From an uncultured Flammeovirgaceae bacterium (GTDB lineage Bacteria > Bacteroidota > Bacteroidia > Cytophagales > Cyclobacteriaceae): a stretch of 64,000 bases of DNA. Positions 49,131-56,206 of this stretch are shown here, piece by piece; the first letter of the stretch is position 1, and every line of letters starts with the position of its first letter. Both the position numbers and the translations under genes were made by a program. Under the pieces are notes generated by a model. That model searched no databases and was not told where the DNA came from. It saw nothing but the letters and a program-made list of their open reading frames with translations. The DNA lies in the NCBI GenBank assembly GCA_937883755.1, contig CAKZYA010000034.1, forward strand, positions 1-64,000, read 5' to 3'.

Positions 49131-50186
49131 CTACTCTATCATATTGGTTGATGGTTTTGTAGAAAAAATAATTTGATTTTCGCGACGATCGATTTGTATT
49201 CCGTAGAGGTCTCGGAAGGCATCCAGTAAAACCTCTAAATCATCAGAAGGCACAAAGCCTTTAAACATACGATTGGCTAGACTTTCGTCCTGAAATACAA
49301 TATCAACTCCGTAAGCGTATTTTAGCTTTTGAGCAACTTCGGCGAGGGTAATTGCATCAAAAATCAGCATATTCTCCTTCCAGGCCGATTCATCACTAAA
49401 ATCTATTTGTTTGTGAAGTATCTGATGATCCTCGTGCTTGATTTCCACCAAGTCACCAGGCTTCATTAACAAGGAGCGCTCTTGTTGATCCTGCCGAAAT
49501 TCAAGGCGTACCCGACCTGATTTGAGCGCAACTTCTGCCTCTTTACTTCGCGAGGAAACGTTAAACTCAGTTCCTAGCACACTGATATCAATTCCTTCGG
49601 CTGCATGAACGACGAATGAGGTATATTCCCCAGCCCCCCTTGTCTTTTTGTCGCTCTGGCTGGCTTGCTTGTTTACGTGAAAAAATGCTTCACCTTCCAG
49701 CCACACTTCCCGATCATGGCCCTCCTCCCAAACTTTGGCGTATCGCAAGCTAGAGTTCGCTTTTAGTGTAATTTCTGAGCCATCCGGAAGAGTAACAGCC
49801 TTTTTTTCGCCATATCTGGTAGAAAGGATTTCATTTTGGGGCAATTGACTAAATAAAAAAACAGAAGCAGCAACTACCAAGAGTACACTCGCCGCAATCC
49901 AGTACCGATTAATCTGCCTTTTAGCAGTAGGTGGAGGCGCCTCCCTAATTTGCTGGTAAATACCTTGTTTAATGCGTGCGCGAGTACTTTCATTCACTGC
50001 TGGGTGAGGTCGCGCGAGCATCAGTATCATTTTTCGGGCTTCCGCAACCTCTGCCTTCTTGTTAGGATATTGATGTAAGAAGCTGTTCCAAAAAGAATCC
50101 TCACGGGAAGAGGGGGATAGTACCCAAGCCTGAAAGCGCTCGTCTTTCGCAAAATCAATGGCCCGGTAGGTAAGGTATTCGTCCAA
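49131..50186 (-). CDS. FecR-family anti-sigma factor, second PUL arm
   Basis: 351 aa. Cytoplasmic N-terminus, a single transmembrane segment at about 93-112 (YWIAASVLLVVAASVFLF), then the FecR domain (RYGEKKAVTLPDGSEITLKA, WLEGEAFFHV, VLGTEFNVSS, LMKPGDLVEI) and a DUF4974-like C-terminus (ITLAEVAQKLKYAYGVDIVF). It controls the sigma factor encoded upstream. Confidence 0.93.
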   Translation of the reverse strand: MDEYLTYRAIDFAKDERFQAWVLSPSSREDSFWNSFLHQYPNKKAEVAEARKMILMLARPHPAVNESTRARIKQGIYQQIREAPPPTAKRQINRYWIAASVLLVVAASVFLFSQLPQNEILSTRYGEKKAVTLPDGSEITLKANSSLRYAKVWEEGHDREVWLEGEAFFHVNKQASQSDKKTRGAGEYTSFVVHAAEGIDISVLGTEFNVSSRSKEAEVALKSGRVRLEFRQDQQERSLLMKPGDLVEIKHEDHQILHKQIDFSDESAWKENMLIFDAITLAEVAQKLKYAYGVDIVFQDESLANRMFKGFVPSDDLEVLLDAFRDLYGIQIDRRENQIIFSTKPSTNMIE

Positions 50187-50333
50187 GATTATGTGCTCTT
50201 TATTACTAAAGAGATACTCCTGCTAAAAACTTCACGGGTTTTTACGAAAAAAAGCGAATAATTACACTAGTTCTAAGAATCGGGCAGTATTCATTATGCA
50301 TTAGCAATAAACTGACTAAAATAATAAAATATT

Positions 50334-50984
50334 TTAATCGAGGCCAGTGCTAGTAGTAATGATCTGTTCTAACAATATTATCAACCCCAGCCAGGAACCT
50401 GTTCCAAAAAGTGCGGCATTTAACGAGGATGTTTCGTTCAATTCTCTTTGTAAGCGATGTAGCGCCGAAGATACAATGTTGTAGACGGTTTTAACATTTA
50501 GCTGAAGGGTATCCGCTATCTCACCGTAAGTAAGTTGTTCGTAAAATTTCAGGTAGATAACCTTTTTTTGCTGGGGTGTAAGCGTTTGTAACAGCTGAGC
50601 AACCGCCTGTTTAGTAGTATTCTCTTTTTGCTGCTTGATAATCCATTGTTCGTAAGAGTCTTCAATGGCGAGGATAGTATCCAGCGGGTTATGAGTGGTG
50701 TTTTCTGTTCTTTGATGGGCAATCTTGCGTATGAGCACTCTTCTAAGAGAGGCATACAGGTAGCTTTTTACCGAGTTAGCCTGACTTAGGTTCTTACGAT
50801 TAGTCCATAGACTAACAAATACATCTTGAATACTATCTTCTACTAACCCAGCATCTGGCGTAATAAGCTTGCCATAATTGATCAACTTTGTCACGTAGCG
50901 ATCGAAAAGATGTCCTAAGGCCAGATCGTTTCCCTGTCGCATCTGCTGCCAGAGGATATGATCGGAGTCGGAACCATCTACCAT
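50334..50984 (-). CDS. ECF sigma factor, second PUL arm
   Basis: 216 aa from the ATG at 50984; a TTG two codons earlier is open. Region 2 (LFDRYVTKLINYGKLITPDA, EDSIQDVFVSLWTNRK) and region 4 (LTPQQKKVIYLKFYEQLTYG, IADTLQLNVKTVYNIVSSAL) are clear. A hydrophobic C-terminal tail (SWLGLIILLEQII) follows region 4, like the tail on the other sigma factor at 19707. Confidence 0.9.
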   Translation of the reverse strand: MVDGSDSDHILWQQMRQGNDLALGHLFDRYVTKLINYGKLITPDAGLVEDSIQDVFVSLWTNRKNLSQANSVKSYLYASLRRVLIRKIAHQRTENTTHNPLDTILAIEDSYEQWIIKQQKENTTKQAVAQLLQTLTPQQKKVIYLKFYEQLTYGEIADTLQLNVKTVYNIVSSALHRLQRELNETSSLNAALFGTGSWLGLIILLEQIITTSTGLD

Positions 50985-50990
50985 GTTCAA

Positions 50991-51392
50991 AGGGATTAAC
51001 TAGCCAGTTGCAGATTGTAATATATTTAAAATAAACCTCAGAACAATGGTTATTTTGAGTATATACTAAAATATAATGGTCATCATCGTAATATACGGAA
51101 TGGGAAGCTGCAGGACTCCTCACTTAATCATCTTTTCTGGCCACTGTGAAACGAAGAAATTGCTGGCACAGTCGCGGCGAGCTACTGAGGAATTGCGGGT
51201 GTAGAAAGAAGAGATTCGGAAGAATGAAATAAGGAATAGTAGCAAATCATCCAAGTGGAAAGGCAATATGAAACGTAGAAATACGAGGCGATCATTGAGT
51301 AGTTAGGGGTATTACGGATAAGTAAAGTCAATCCGATAGAGTTTTTAGAAAACTGCAAGATAAAGGAGCAATGTTGCCCCACTTTACTAAAA
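50991..51392 (+). other. 402-bp gap with relic of a PAS/chemoreceptor-type protein
   Basis: Plus-strand pieces in several frames between about 51148 and 51360 read ETKKLLAQSRRATEELRV, a stop, KEEIRKNE, then after frame changes QVERQYET, a stop, KYEAIIE. These match the Q/E-rich coiled-coil linker (RATEELRVQEEEIRQN-like) of Cytophagales sensory proteins. The gene is clearly dead. The region nearest 50991 must hold the promoter for the sigma gene. Confidence 0.35.
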
Positions 51393-51845
51393 TTAACCTT
51401 CATTAAACTCTAAGGCAGCCTTGCCCTCTTCTTCCCACTTCTTCATTAGGTTAAACATGGCTGGGTCAATCACGTTGCTATGTATCTTGATTTTCCACTC
51501 CTCACTTTCCTGAATAAATTCGTCGTGAGTCATAGCAGTAGCGATGACGTCCGGCAGCTGTTCACCTTCTACTACCAAAAGCAAATAATCGACGTGAATA
51601 GCATCGCCCACGCGCTGAAAACGGTGGTTCATGGCTAAATGACGTTTGAGGGTGCCTTCCATAGCGAAAATCTTTTCTAAGTCTTTGGCCATTGAGCCTC
51701 TTTTGGGGCCGGTAGTTACACCTCCGGTGATATAACCGTCTTGGGCATAATACGATAGATGCTCTTCTACGTCTTTGTTATCGGAAGCTAAGCAGTAGCC
51801 CGCAATGAGTTCAGTTAGATGAGTTTTTTCTTTAACAGTAACCAT
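51393..51845 (-). CDS. SnoaL-like / NTF2-fold small protein
   Basis: 150 aa from the ATG at 51845 (MVTVKEKTHL). An open TTG eight codons earlier would add residues that look like non-coding upstream sequence. The sequence fits the NTF2-like/SnoaL_4 group: IAGYCLASDNKDVEEHLSYY, YAQDGYITGG, LKRHLAMNHRFQRVGD, HVDYLLLVVEGEQLP. These proteins bind small molecules or act as isomerases/hydrolases; no catalytic assignment is made. It starts 30 bp after the SDR gene and is probably co-transcribed with it. Confidence 0.72.
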   Translation of the reverse strand: MVTVKEKTHLTELIAGYCLASDNKDVEEHLSYYAQDGYITGGVTTGPKRGSMAKDLEKIFAMEGTLKRHLAMNHRFQRVGDAIHVDYLLLVVEGEQLPDVIATAMTHDEFIQESEEWKIKIHSNVIDPAMFNLMKKWEEEGKAALEFNEG

Positions 51846-51874
51846 GTTTATGATTTTTAGATGAAACAATAAGA

Positions 51875-52570
51875 CTAAGTAAGTTTGTGAGTAATCGGAT
51901 CGGGACTAACCTTGCCGAGGTAGAGTTTTGCTATGTGGTTGCCTAAGTCTTCGGCACTAACCCAGCTAGAATCAACGGCACTACCTCGGGCTCGGGTTTG
52001 AACGGGCGTAAATGCCGCGATAGACCGTACTCGGTAGTTGGCTTCCCTTGCTTCGTGGTGCAGTACTTCTACCATCCGGTTCTGCGCCGAAGATATGATG
52101 GTCATAGCTCCAGCCAGCGGTGCAATGTTTTCTTGAGCACCCCCGTTGATGTTGACGTACAAGCCGTTATTCTGCTTTTCAAGTACTGGAATGAACGTCT
52201 TGGCGAACAGGAAATGGGTGGTTAGGTTATTGTGTAACACCTCTTTCCACTTAGCCATTGGCATATCCACCAAGTGATGCACCATTGACCAGCCACCCAA
52301 ACTCGCTACAACCATATCGATACGACCAAATTCGTGAAGTACTGCTTCGCGGAACGCTTCGGCTTGTTCAATTTGACCGATGTTGTAAGCGTAAGTGACT
52401 AGCGACCCAGTACGGGTCGGAGCCACGTATTGTCGTAATGATTCTTCTTTCTCGAGAGAGCGCATCGGAACAATCACTGTGGCTCCATGCGATAGCAGAG
52501 TTTTTACAATACCTTCGCCTACCGCTCCGGTTCCTCCACCTACAATCGCAACTTTATCTTGTAATTTCAT
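51875..52570 (-). CDS. SDR-family protein with degenerate active site
   Basis: 231 aa. Rossmann-fold short-chain dehydrogenase: N-terminal cofactor motif VAIVGGGTGAVGEGI (GxxxGxG), then VVASLGGWS (in place of NNAG), NINGGAQ, and SIAAFTPVQTRA. The YxxxK catalytic pair is absent: the position reads TIISSAQNRMVEVLHHEA, with Ile and Gln where Tyr and Lys should be. It may bind NAD(P) without classical dehydrogenase activity, or use other residues. It forms a two-gene unit with the SnoaL-like gene. Confidence 0.8.
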   Translation of the reverse strand: MKLQDKVAIVGGGTGAVGEGIVKTLLSHGATVIVPMRSLEKEESLRQYVAPTRTGSLVTYAYNIGQIEQAEAFREAVLHEFGRIDMVVASLGGWSMVHHLVDMPMAKWKEVLHNNLTTHFLFAKTFIPVLEKQNNGLYVNINGGAQENIAPLAGAMTIISSAQNRMVEVLHHEAREANYRVRSIAAFTPVQTRARGSAVDSSWVSAEDLGNHIAKLYLGKVSPDPITHKLT

Positions 52571-52631
52571 TTCTGGATAATGTCAAATTCTTCACTAAAA
52601 GCAATCAATAGGTAGAGGCGGTAGATCACAA

Positions 52632-53213
52632 TTAATCTTTGAGAAAAGCTACTTTCCCGGTAGTCAGTTCGTAGTAGGCAGGCAGTATCTTTAGCGTTTG
52701 GTCTTCGTATTTGGGACGCAGTACGGGGGCTGATTTTTGGAGTTGCTCGGCCATGTTGACCGCGTTCTGACGGATCACATTGTCTACCAAATCACCTGCT
52801 TGCGGCTGCACCATATCTATGGCGGGATTGATCTTGTCCGTTAGCGCAATAAGATGCCCTCCTTCCACTTTGTTGACTGCGGCGGTCACTGCTCCGCATT
52901 TCTCGTGCCCAAGCACGACAACCAATGAGGAGCCCAGATTAGCCACCGCGTACTCAATGCTCGCTATCACCGCATCGTCCAGCACATTGCCAGCAACGCG
53001 AATAACAAACAGGTCGCCAATGCCCGTATCGAAAATCAACTCAGGAATTACCCGCGAATCTGAGCAGCAAAGAATCACAGCAAACGGGTGCTGCCCGTCT
53101 ACCACTTTCTGGCGGGCACTGATATCCGCGTTAGGATGCGTTGACTGTCCGGCAACAAAAGCTTCGTTGCCTTTTCTTAAAATTCGGTAAGCATCAATAC
53201 AAGAGGTGGCCAT
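52632..53213 (-). CDS. beta-class carbonic anhydrase
   Basis: 193 aa. Zinc ligands and active-site dyad are visible: CSDSR (C50, D52, R54) and GHEKC (H103, C106), the standard beta-CA pattern. VIRVAGNVLDDAVIASIEYA is also typical. No signal peptide, so cytoplasmic CO2/bicarbonate interconversion is likely. The gene lies 20 bp after the bestrophin remnant on the same strand, a pairing that suggests bicarbonate handling. Confidence 0.93.
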   Translation of the reverse strand: MATSCIDAYRILRKGNEAFVAGQSTHPNADISARQKVVDGQHPFAVILCCSDSRVIPELIFDTGIGDLFVIRVAGNVLDDAVIASIEYAVANLGSSLVVVLGHEKCGAVTAAVNKVEGGHLIALTDKINPAIDMVQPQAGDLVDNVIRQNAVNMAEQLQKSAPVLRPKYEDQTLKILPAYYELTTGKVAFLKD

Positions 53214-53233
53214 AAGGTGCGTGTTAAAAACGA

Positions 53234-53539
53234 TTAGTAAAGAATATTGTCTTGCGGTTTCAGCTTCTCAGGAAGCACCGATTCATCCAGCATGTCGCGT
53301 AAGTCAATCTCGATGGTACGCGTCAGGGCGGTCATGGGTACGTCGGTACTACGGTTCTCAAAAGGGTCTTCGCTGTTGTCACCCACTAGTTCCCAGGTTA
53401 GGAATATCCACGTGATGAGCACCGACACTAATAAATACAAAGTGATATAGGCTCCGGGCAGCTCTTCGCCCGCTGCCACCAGGTCGTTGATAAAAATATC
53501 TAGCAGGCCGAAGGGAAGCAAAAGCACAAAAATGTACAA
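53234..53539 (-). pseudogene. bestrophin-family channel, C-terminal fragment
   Basis: 101 codons that read the end of a UPF0187/bestrophin-like anion channel: FVLLLPFGLLDIF, a transmembrane segment (YITLYLLVSVLITWIFL), DPFENRSTDVPMTALTRTIE and IDLRDMLDE. A full protein is about 300 aa, so some two thirds of the N-terminus is missing. The break coincides with the start of the inverted-repeat element at about 53534, and the missing part is not on the other side. If expressed it would not form a channel. Confidence 0.75.
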
Positions 53540-53715
53540 AGTGATTTAAACTTTTTAGAGAATATTTATGCTAAAGCTTTGATTTTCAATTCATTAAAAC
53601 GAATAATTTGCTCAGCTTTTGATACAATTTATGCTATACTTTGTATCACTTAAACTTACTGAGTATGAAGCTATTCCTATGAATCTAATACCAAAAGTTT
53701 AAATCACTTCGTACA
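53534..53715. mobile_element. short element with 23-bp terminal inverted repeats (MITE-like)
   Basis: TGTACAAAGTGATTTAAACTTTT (about 53534-53556, one base uncertain) and its inverted copy at 53693-53715 differ at one position and enclose about 136 bp of AT-rich DNA with a smaller internal palindrome (TGATACAA...TTGTATCA, 53619-53647). No coding capacity. It sits exactly where the bestrophin gene is cut and 5 bp before the MazG-like gene. Possible identities: a MITE, or one end of a rearranged larger transposon. Confidence 0.55.
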
Positions 53716-53719
53716 GAAA

Positions 53720-54310
53720 ATGGTACAATACGACAATAGCATAAAATTCTTTGATCAGGATTTCAAGTCTGAAGAACAGCTTCCACGATGTTTTACAATA
53801 ACTTTTGAAGAAGTAGGCAACGAAAAAGAGGGTAAAGTAAGAGTGTTTTTTAACGAAGATCAGCAGCTTGGCGATATTATTAACGATAACTCCTATGAGA
53901 ATGACTTCTATCGGTATCATGATATTTTTCATTATTCATTTGCCACGATACTAGGATGGTCGCCGTGCGCAAGAGCAATGATGAAACGTAAAAGAAAAAG
54001 TGATCAATTAATAGATAAAATTGAAGATGGTGCAAGAGCTACGATAACGGAAGAAGCATTATCAATGATAATATTTAATGAGGCAAAACGGAAAAATTAT
54101 TTTGAAAATGCCTCAAGTGTTTCAAGAACTACTTTGAGAATAATTAAGGAGATGACAGAAAACTTTGAAGTTAATGTTAGGACTTCAAAAGAATGGGAGA
54201 GTGCAATTTTAAAAGCATATGAAGTATTTAGATGTCTAATCAAAAATGGTGGTGGTACGGTGAGATTTGATTCTACTAGAAAGGAAATTACTTACTCCAC
54301 TCTTATTTAA
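53720..54310 (+). CDS. MazG-like nucleotide pyrophosphohydrolase-type protein (tentative)
   Basis: 196 aa, AT-rich compared with the genes on both sides. The N-terminal 65 residues are not recognised. From YRYHDIFHYSFATILGWSP the sequence is alpha-helical and acidic, with KRKRKSDQLIDKIEDGARAT and then ITEEALSMIIFNEAKR. This resembles a MazG-like family protein of unknown substrate (DG.R.HD.FH...LGWSP; EDG.RA...EE), with clustered Glu/Asp able to bind magnesium. The C-terminal part (MTENFEVNVRTSKEWESAI, KNGGGTVRFD) is also typical of that group. It would hydrolyse a nucleotide or nucleotide-like pyrophosphate. It is 15 bp upstream of an AcpS-type gene, so the two are probably one operon. Confidence 0.55.
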   Translation: MVQYDNSIKFFDQDFKSEEQLPRCFTITFEEVGNEKEGKVRVFFNEDQQLGDIINDNSYENDFYRYHDIFHYSFATILGWSPCARAMMKRKRKSDQLIDKIEDGARATITEEALSMIIFNEAKRKNYFENASSVSRTTLRIIKEMTENFEVNVRTSKEWESAILKAYEVFRCLIKNGGGTVRFDSTRKEITYSTLI

Positions 54311-54325
54311 TTTTAATCCGTTTAT

Positions 54326-54712
54326 ATGATTATCGGAGTTGGATGTGATATTGCAGAACACGATATAACGGAAGCTTTAAATTGGCAATCTGATAGCAAT
54401 ATATTAAAACGTGTTTTTTCTCAAGCAGAACTTACGCTATACGAGAATCAAAAGAACAAAGAATTTTTAGTTGGAAGATTCGCTGCAAAGGAGGCCGTCT
54501 TGAAATGTTTAGGAACTGGAATGCAAGATGGAATATCTCTTACCGACGTTCAAATCTTACAAAGAGAGAGTGGTAAACCTATCATAGAAGTACAAGGAGA
54601 AGTAAAAAAAATATCCAATCATCTCGGAATAGAATCATGGCATATCAGCATTAGTCACTGTAGTGATTACTCTTTCGCCTTTGTCGTCGCAGAGGGTAGT
54701 AAGACAAATTAA
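54326..54712 (+). CDS. AcpS-type 4'-phosphopantetheinyl transferase (holo-ACP synthase)
   Basis: 128 aa, the normal AcpS length. The N-terminal IIGVGCDIAEHDI carries the Mg-binding Asp. GRFAAKEAVLKCLGTG is the diagnostic second motif, and WHISISHCSDYSFAFVVAE the third. It transfers phosphopantetheine from CoA to a carrier protein. Its AT-rich composition and coupling to the MazG-like gene, away from fatty-acid genes, suggest an accessory copy rather than the housekeeping one; only a genome check can tell. No carrier-protein gene is in the window. Confidence 0.85.
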   Translation: MIIGVGCDIAEHDITEALNWQSDSNILKRVFSQAELTLYENQKNKEFLVGRFAAKEAVLKCLGTGMQDGISLTDVQILQRESGKPIIEVQGEVKKISNHLGIESWHISISHCSDYSFAFVVAEGSKTN

Positions 54713-54795
54713 TCGTAGCATGAAGCTCTTCTTGCTTGGTTCAATCCAATCCCAATCTACATACATAAATGCTTGCAAATAGCTTGCAAATAAAA

Positions 54796-54827
54796 AAGCA
54801 CTTACAAAGTTAACTTTGTAAGTGCTT
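54796..54827 (-). terminator. perfect 32-nt palindrome, terminator of the tRNA unit
   Basis: AAGCACTTACAAAGTT followed directly by its exact reverse complement. On the minus strand the hairpin is followed by a run of T (A-run 54792-54797 on plus), as expected for an intrinsic terminator 10 bp after tRNA-Pro. It may also end the plus-strand acpS transcript. Confidence 0.75.
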
Positions 54828-54837
54828 GATTATCAAG

Positions 54838-54912
54838 TCGGGGCGGCAGGATTCGAACCTGCGACCCCCTGCTCCCAAAGCAGGTACGCTAACCGGACTG
54901 CGCTACGCCCCG
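54838..54912 (-). tRNA. tRNA-Pro (TGG)
   Basis: 75-nt cloverleaf: acceptor CGGGGCG/CGCCCCG, anticodon loop TTTGGGA (anticodon TGG), T-arm with GGTTCGAATCC. The 3' CCA is not encoded. The accessory MazG-like/acpS pair ends 126 bp beyond its 3' end. Confidence 0.96.
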
Positions 54913-54966
54913 AACAATTAGTTATTAAATCTCTACCAATGTTTCGCGCTTTTAGCGAAGTTGTAG

Positions 54967-55057
<91 letters not shown>

Positions 55058-55091
55058 GTAGGGTTATGAAGCTTTAATTCTTTAAAGGCTG

Positions 55092-55124
55092 CAAATATAA
55101 AACAAGTTTCATTATGAACCCAAA
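55092..55124 (-). promoter_or_regulatory. Bacteroidota promoter for the tRNA-Ser/tRNA-Pro unit
   Basis: Minus strand TTTG, 21-nt spacer, TATATTTG (exact TAnnTTTG). The expected start lies about 25-30 bp before the tRNA-Ser 5' end at 55057. Confidence 0.6.
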
Positions 55125-55179
55125 AGAACAATAAGAAAAACTGCAAGATTGTCCAATCATTCTTTCTTCAAAATCCCTC

Positions 55180-55210
55180 TTTACCAGTTCGCACTTACTG
55201 CGTACTTTTG
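55180..55210 (+). promoter_or_regulatory. Bacteroidota promoter for batB-batC
   Basis: TTTA (55180-55183), 19-nt spacer, TACTTTTG (55203-55210, exact TAnnTTTG). It overlaps the in-frame TTG at 55208 and so supports the ATG at 55238 as the real batB start. Confidence 0.6.
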
Positions 55211-55237
55211 TCGTTACTAAACGTAAGTAGTGTTCAC

Positions 55238-56206
55238 ATGGATTGGTATCGTTCATTTAGTACAACCGAAGGTGTTTTTTTGCTTATTTTTTTGGTAGGG
55301 TATGTACTGTATCTCACCAGAGTCATTCGTATTAACCGGGTAATTCCGGTGGGATTCCGCACAGTAGTGTTCAAAATTGGGTTGCGTACTCTGTACTTTC
55401 TACTATTTCTGGTGGCTTTACTAGGCCCACTGATGGGTAAAGCCACCAAAGAAATTCAGGCGGTTGGGAAAGATATTTTTATTTTGGTTGACCTCTCCCA
55501 GTCTATGAATGCTAGCGATGTGCAACCCAGCCGGTTAGAGAAAATAAAGTACGAATTAAAAGATATTATTAAAGCATTTAATTCGGATCGGATCGGGCTA
55601 ATTATCTTTTCTTCAGAGGCCTTCATTCAAAGTCCGCTCACTTATGATCAGAGTGCTCTGCGGATGTTTATTGACGCACTGAACACCAGCCTGGTACCTA
55701 ACTCTGGAACGGATTTTACTCCTCCACTCCGTCTGGCTCTAGATAAGTTTGAGCAAGATGAAGAGAATCCATCCCAGCAAAAATCTAAGGTTTTACTCCT
55801 AATCAGCGACGGTGAAGATTTTGGAGATAATACATCGACTATCGCCGAAAAAATTCAGGAAAGTGGCATTCGCTTGTTTACACTAGGGGTGGGTACTGAG
55901 CAGGGTAGTCAGTTGGTCGTTCGGGGAGTACCTAAAACCGATCGTTCGGGCAATGTGGTAGTAAGCAAGCTAGAACCTCGGGCACTACAGCAACTTGCTA
56001 GCCAAACCAGTGGACAGTACTTCGAGATTAGTGATAAACAGGATGATTCTGAACGGCTAATCTCTTCTATCGGTCAGATTGAAGGTGAATTGCGAGATTC
56101 ACGGCAGGTTGATGCCTCAGCTAACAAATATTTTTATTTTCTATTGCTAGGAGTTAGCCTATTTTTGGTGGATCATTTGGTGAAATTTAAAACCGTAAGG
56201 ATATGA
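55238..56206 (+). CDS. batB: BatB-like membrane protein with von Willebrand A domain
   Basis: 322 aa from the ATG at 55238. Two N-terminal transmembrane segments (about 13-28 and 48-65), then a VWA domain with MIDAS motif DLSQSMNASD, GLIIFSSEAFIQSPLT, SGTDFTPPLR and LLISDGEDFGD. A C-terminal transmembrane helix follows (YFYFLLLGVSLFLVDHLV). This layout is that of BatB in the Bacteroidota bat operon, linked to stress tolerance and usually partnered with MoxR ATPases. The batA and moxR genes are not adjacent here. Its stop overlaps the next gene's ATG (ATGA). Confidence 0.88.
   Translation: MDWYRSFSTTEGVFLLIFLVGYVLYLTRVIRINRVIPVGFRTVVFKIGLRTLYFLLFLVALLGPLMGKATKEIQAVGKDIFILVDLSQSMNASDVQPSRLEKIKYELKDIIKAFNSDRIGLIIFSSEAFIQSPLTYDQSALRMFIDALNTSLVPNSGTDFTPPLRLALDKFEQDEENPSQQKSKVLLLISDGEDFGDNTSTIAEKIQESGIRLFTLGVGTEQGSQLVVRGVPKTDRSGNVVVSKLEPRALQQLASQTSGQYFEISDKQDDSERLISSIGQIEGELRDSRQVDASANKYFYFLLLGVSLFLVDHLVKFKTVRI

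Noticed and set aside
53720-54310. Calling this protein a known antiphage or toxin gene
   Set aside because: The MazG-like resemblance is limited to its middle part, and no named defence system with this partner is known to me; left as a tentative family call.
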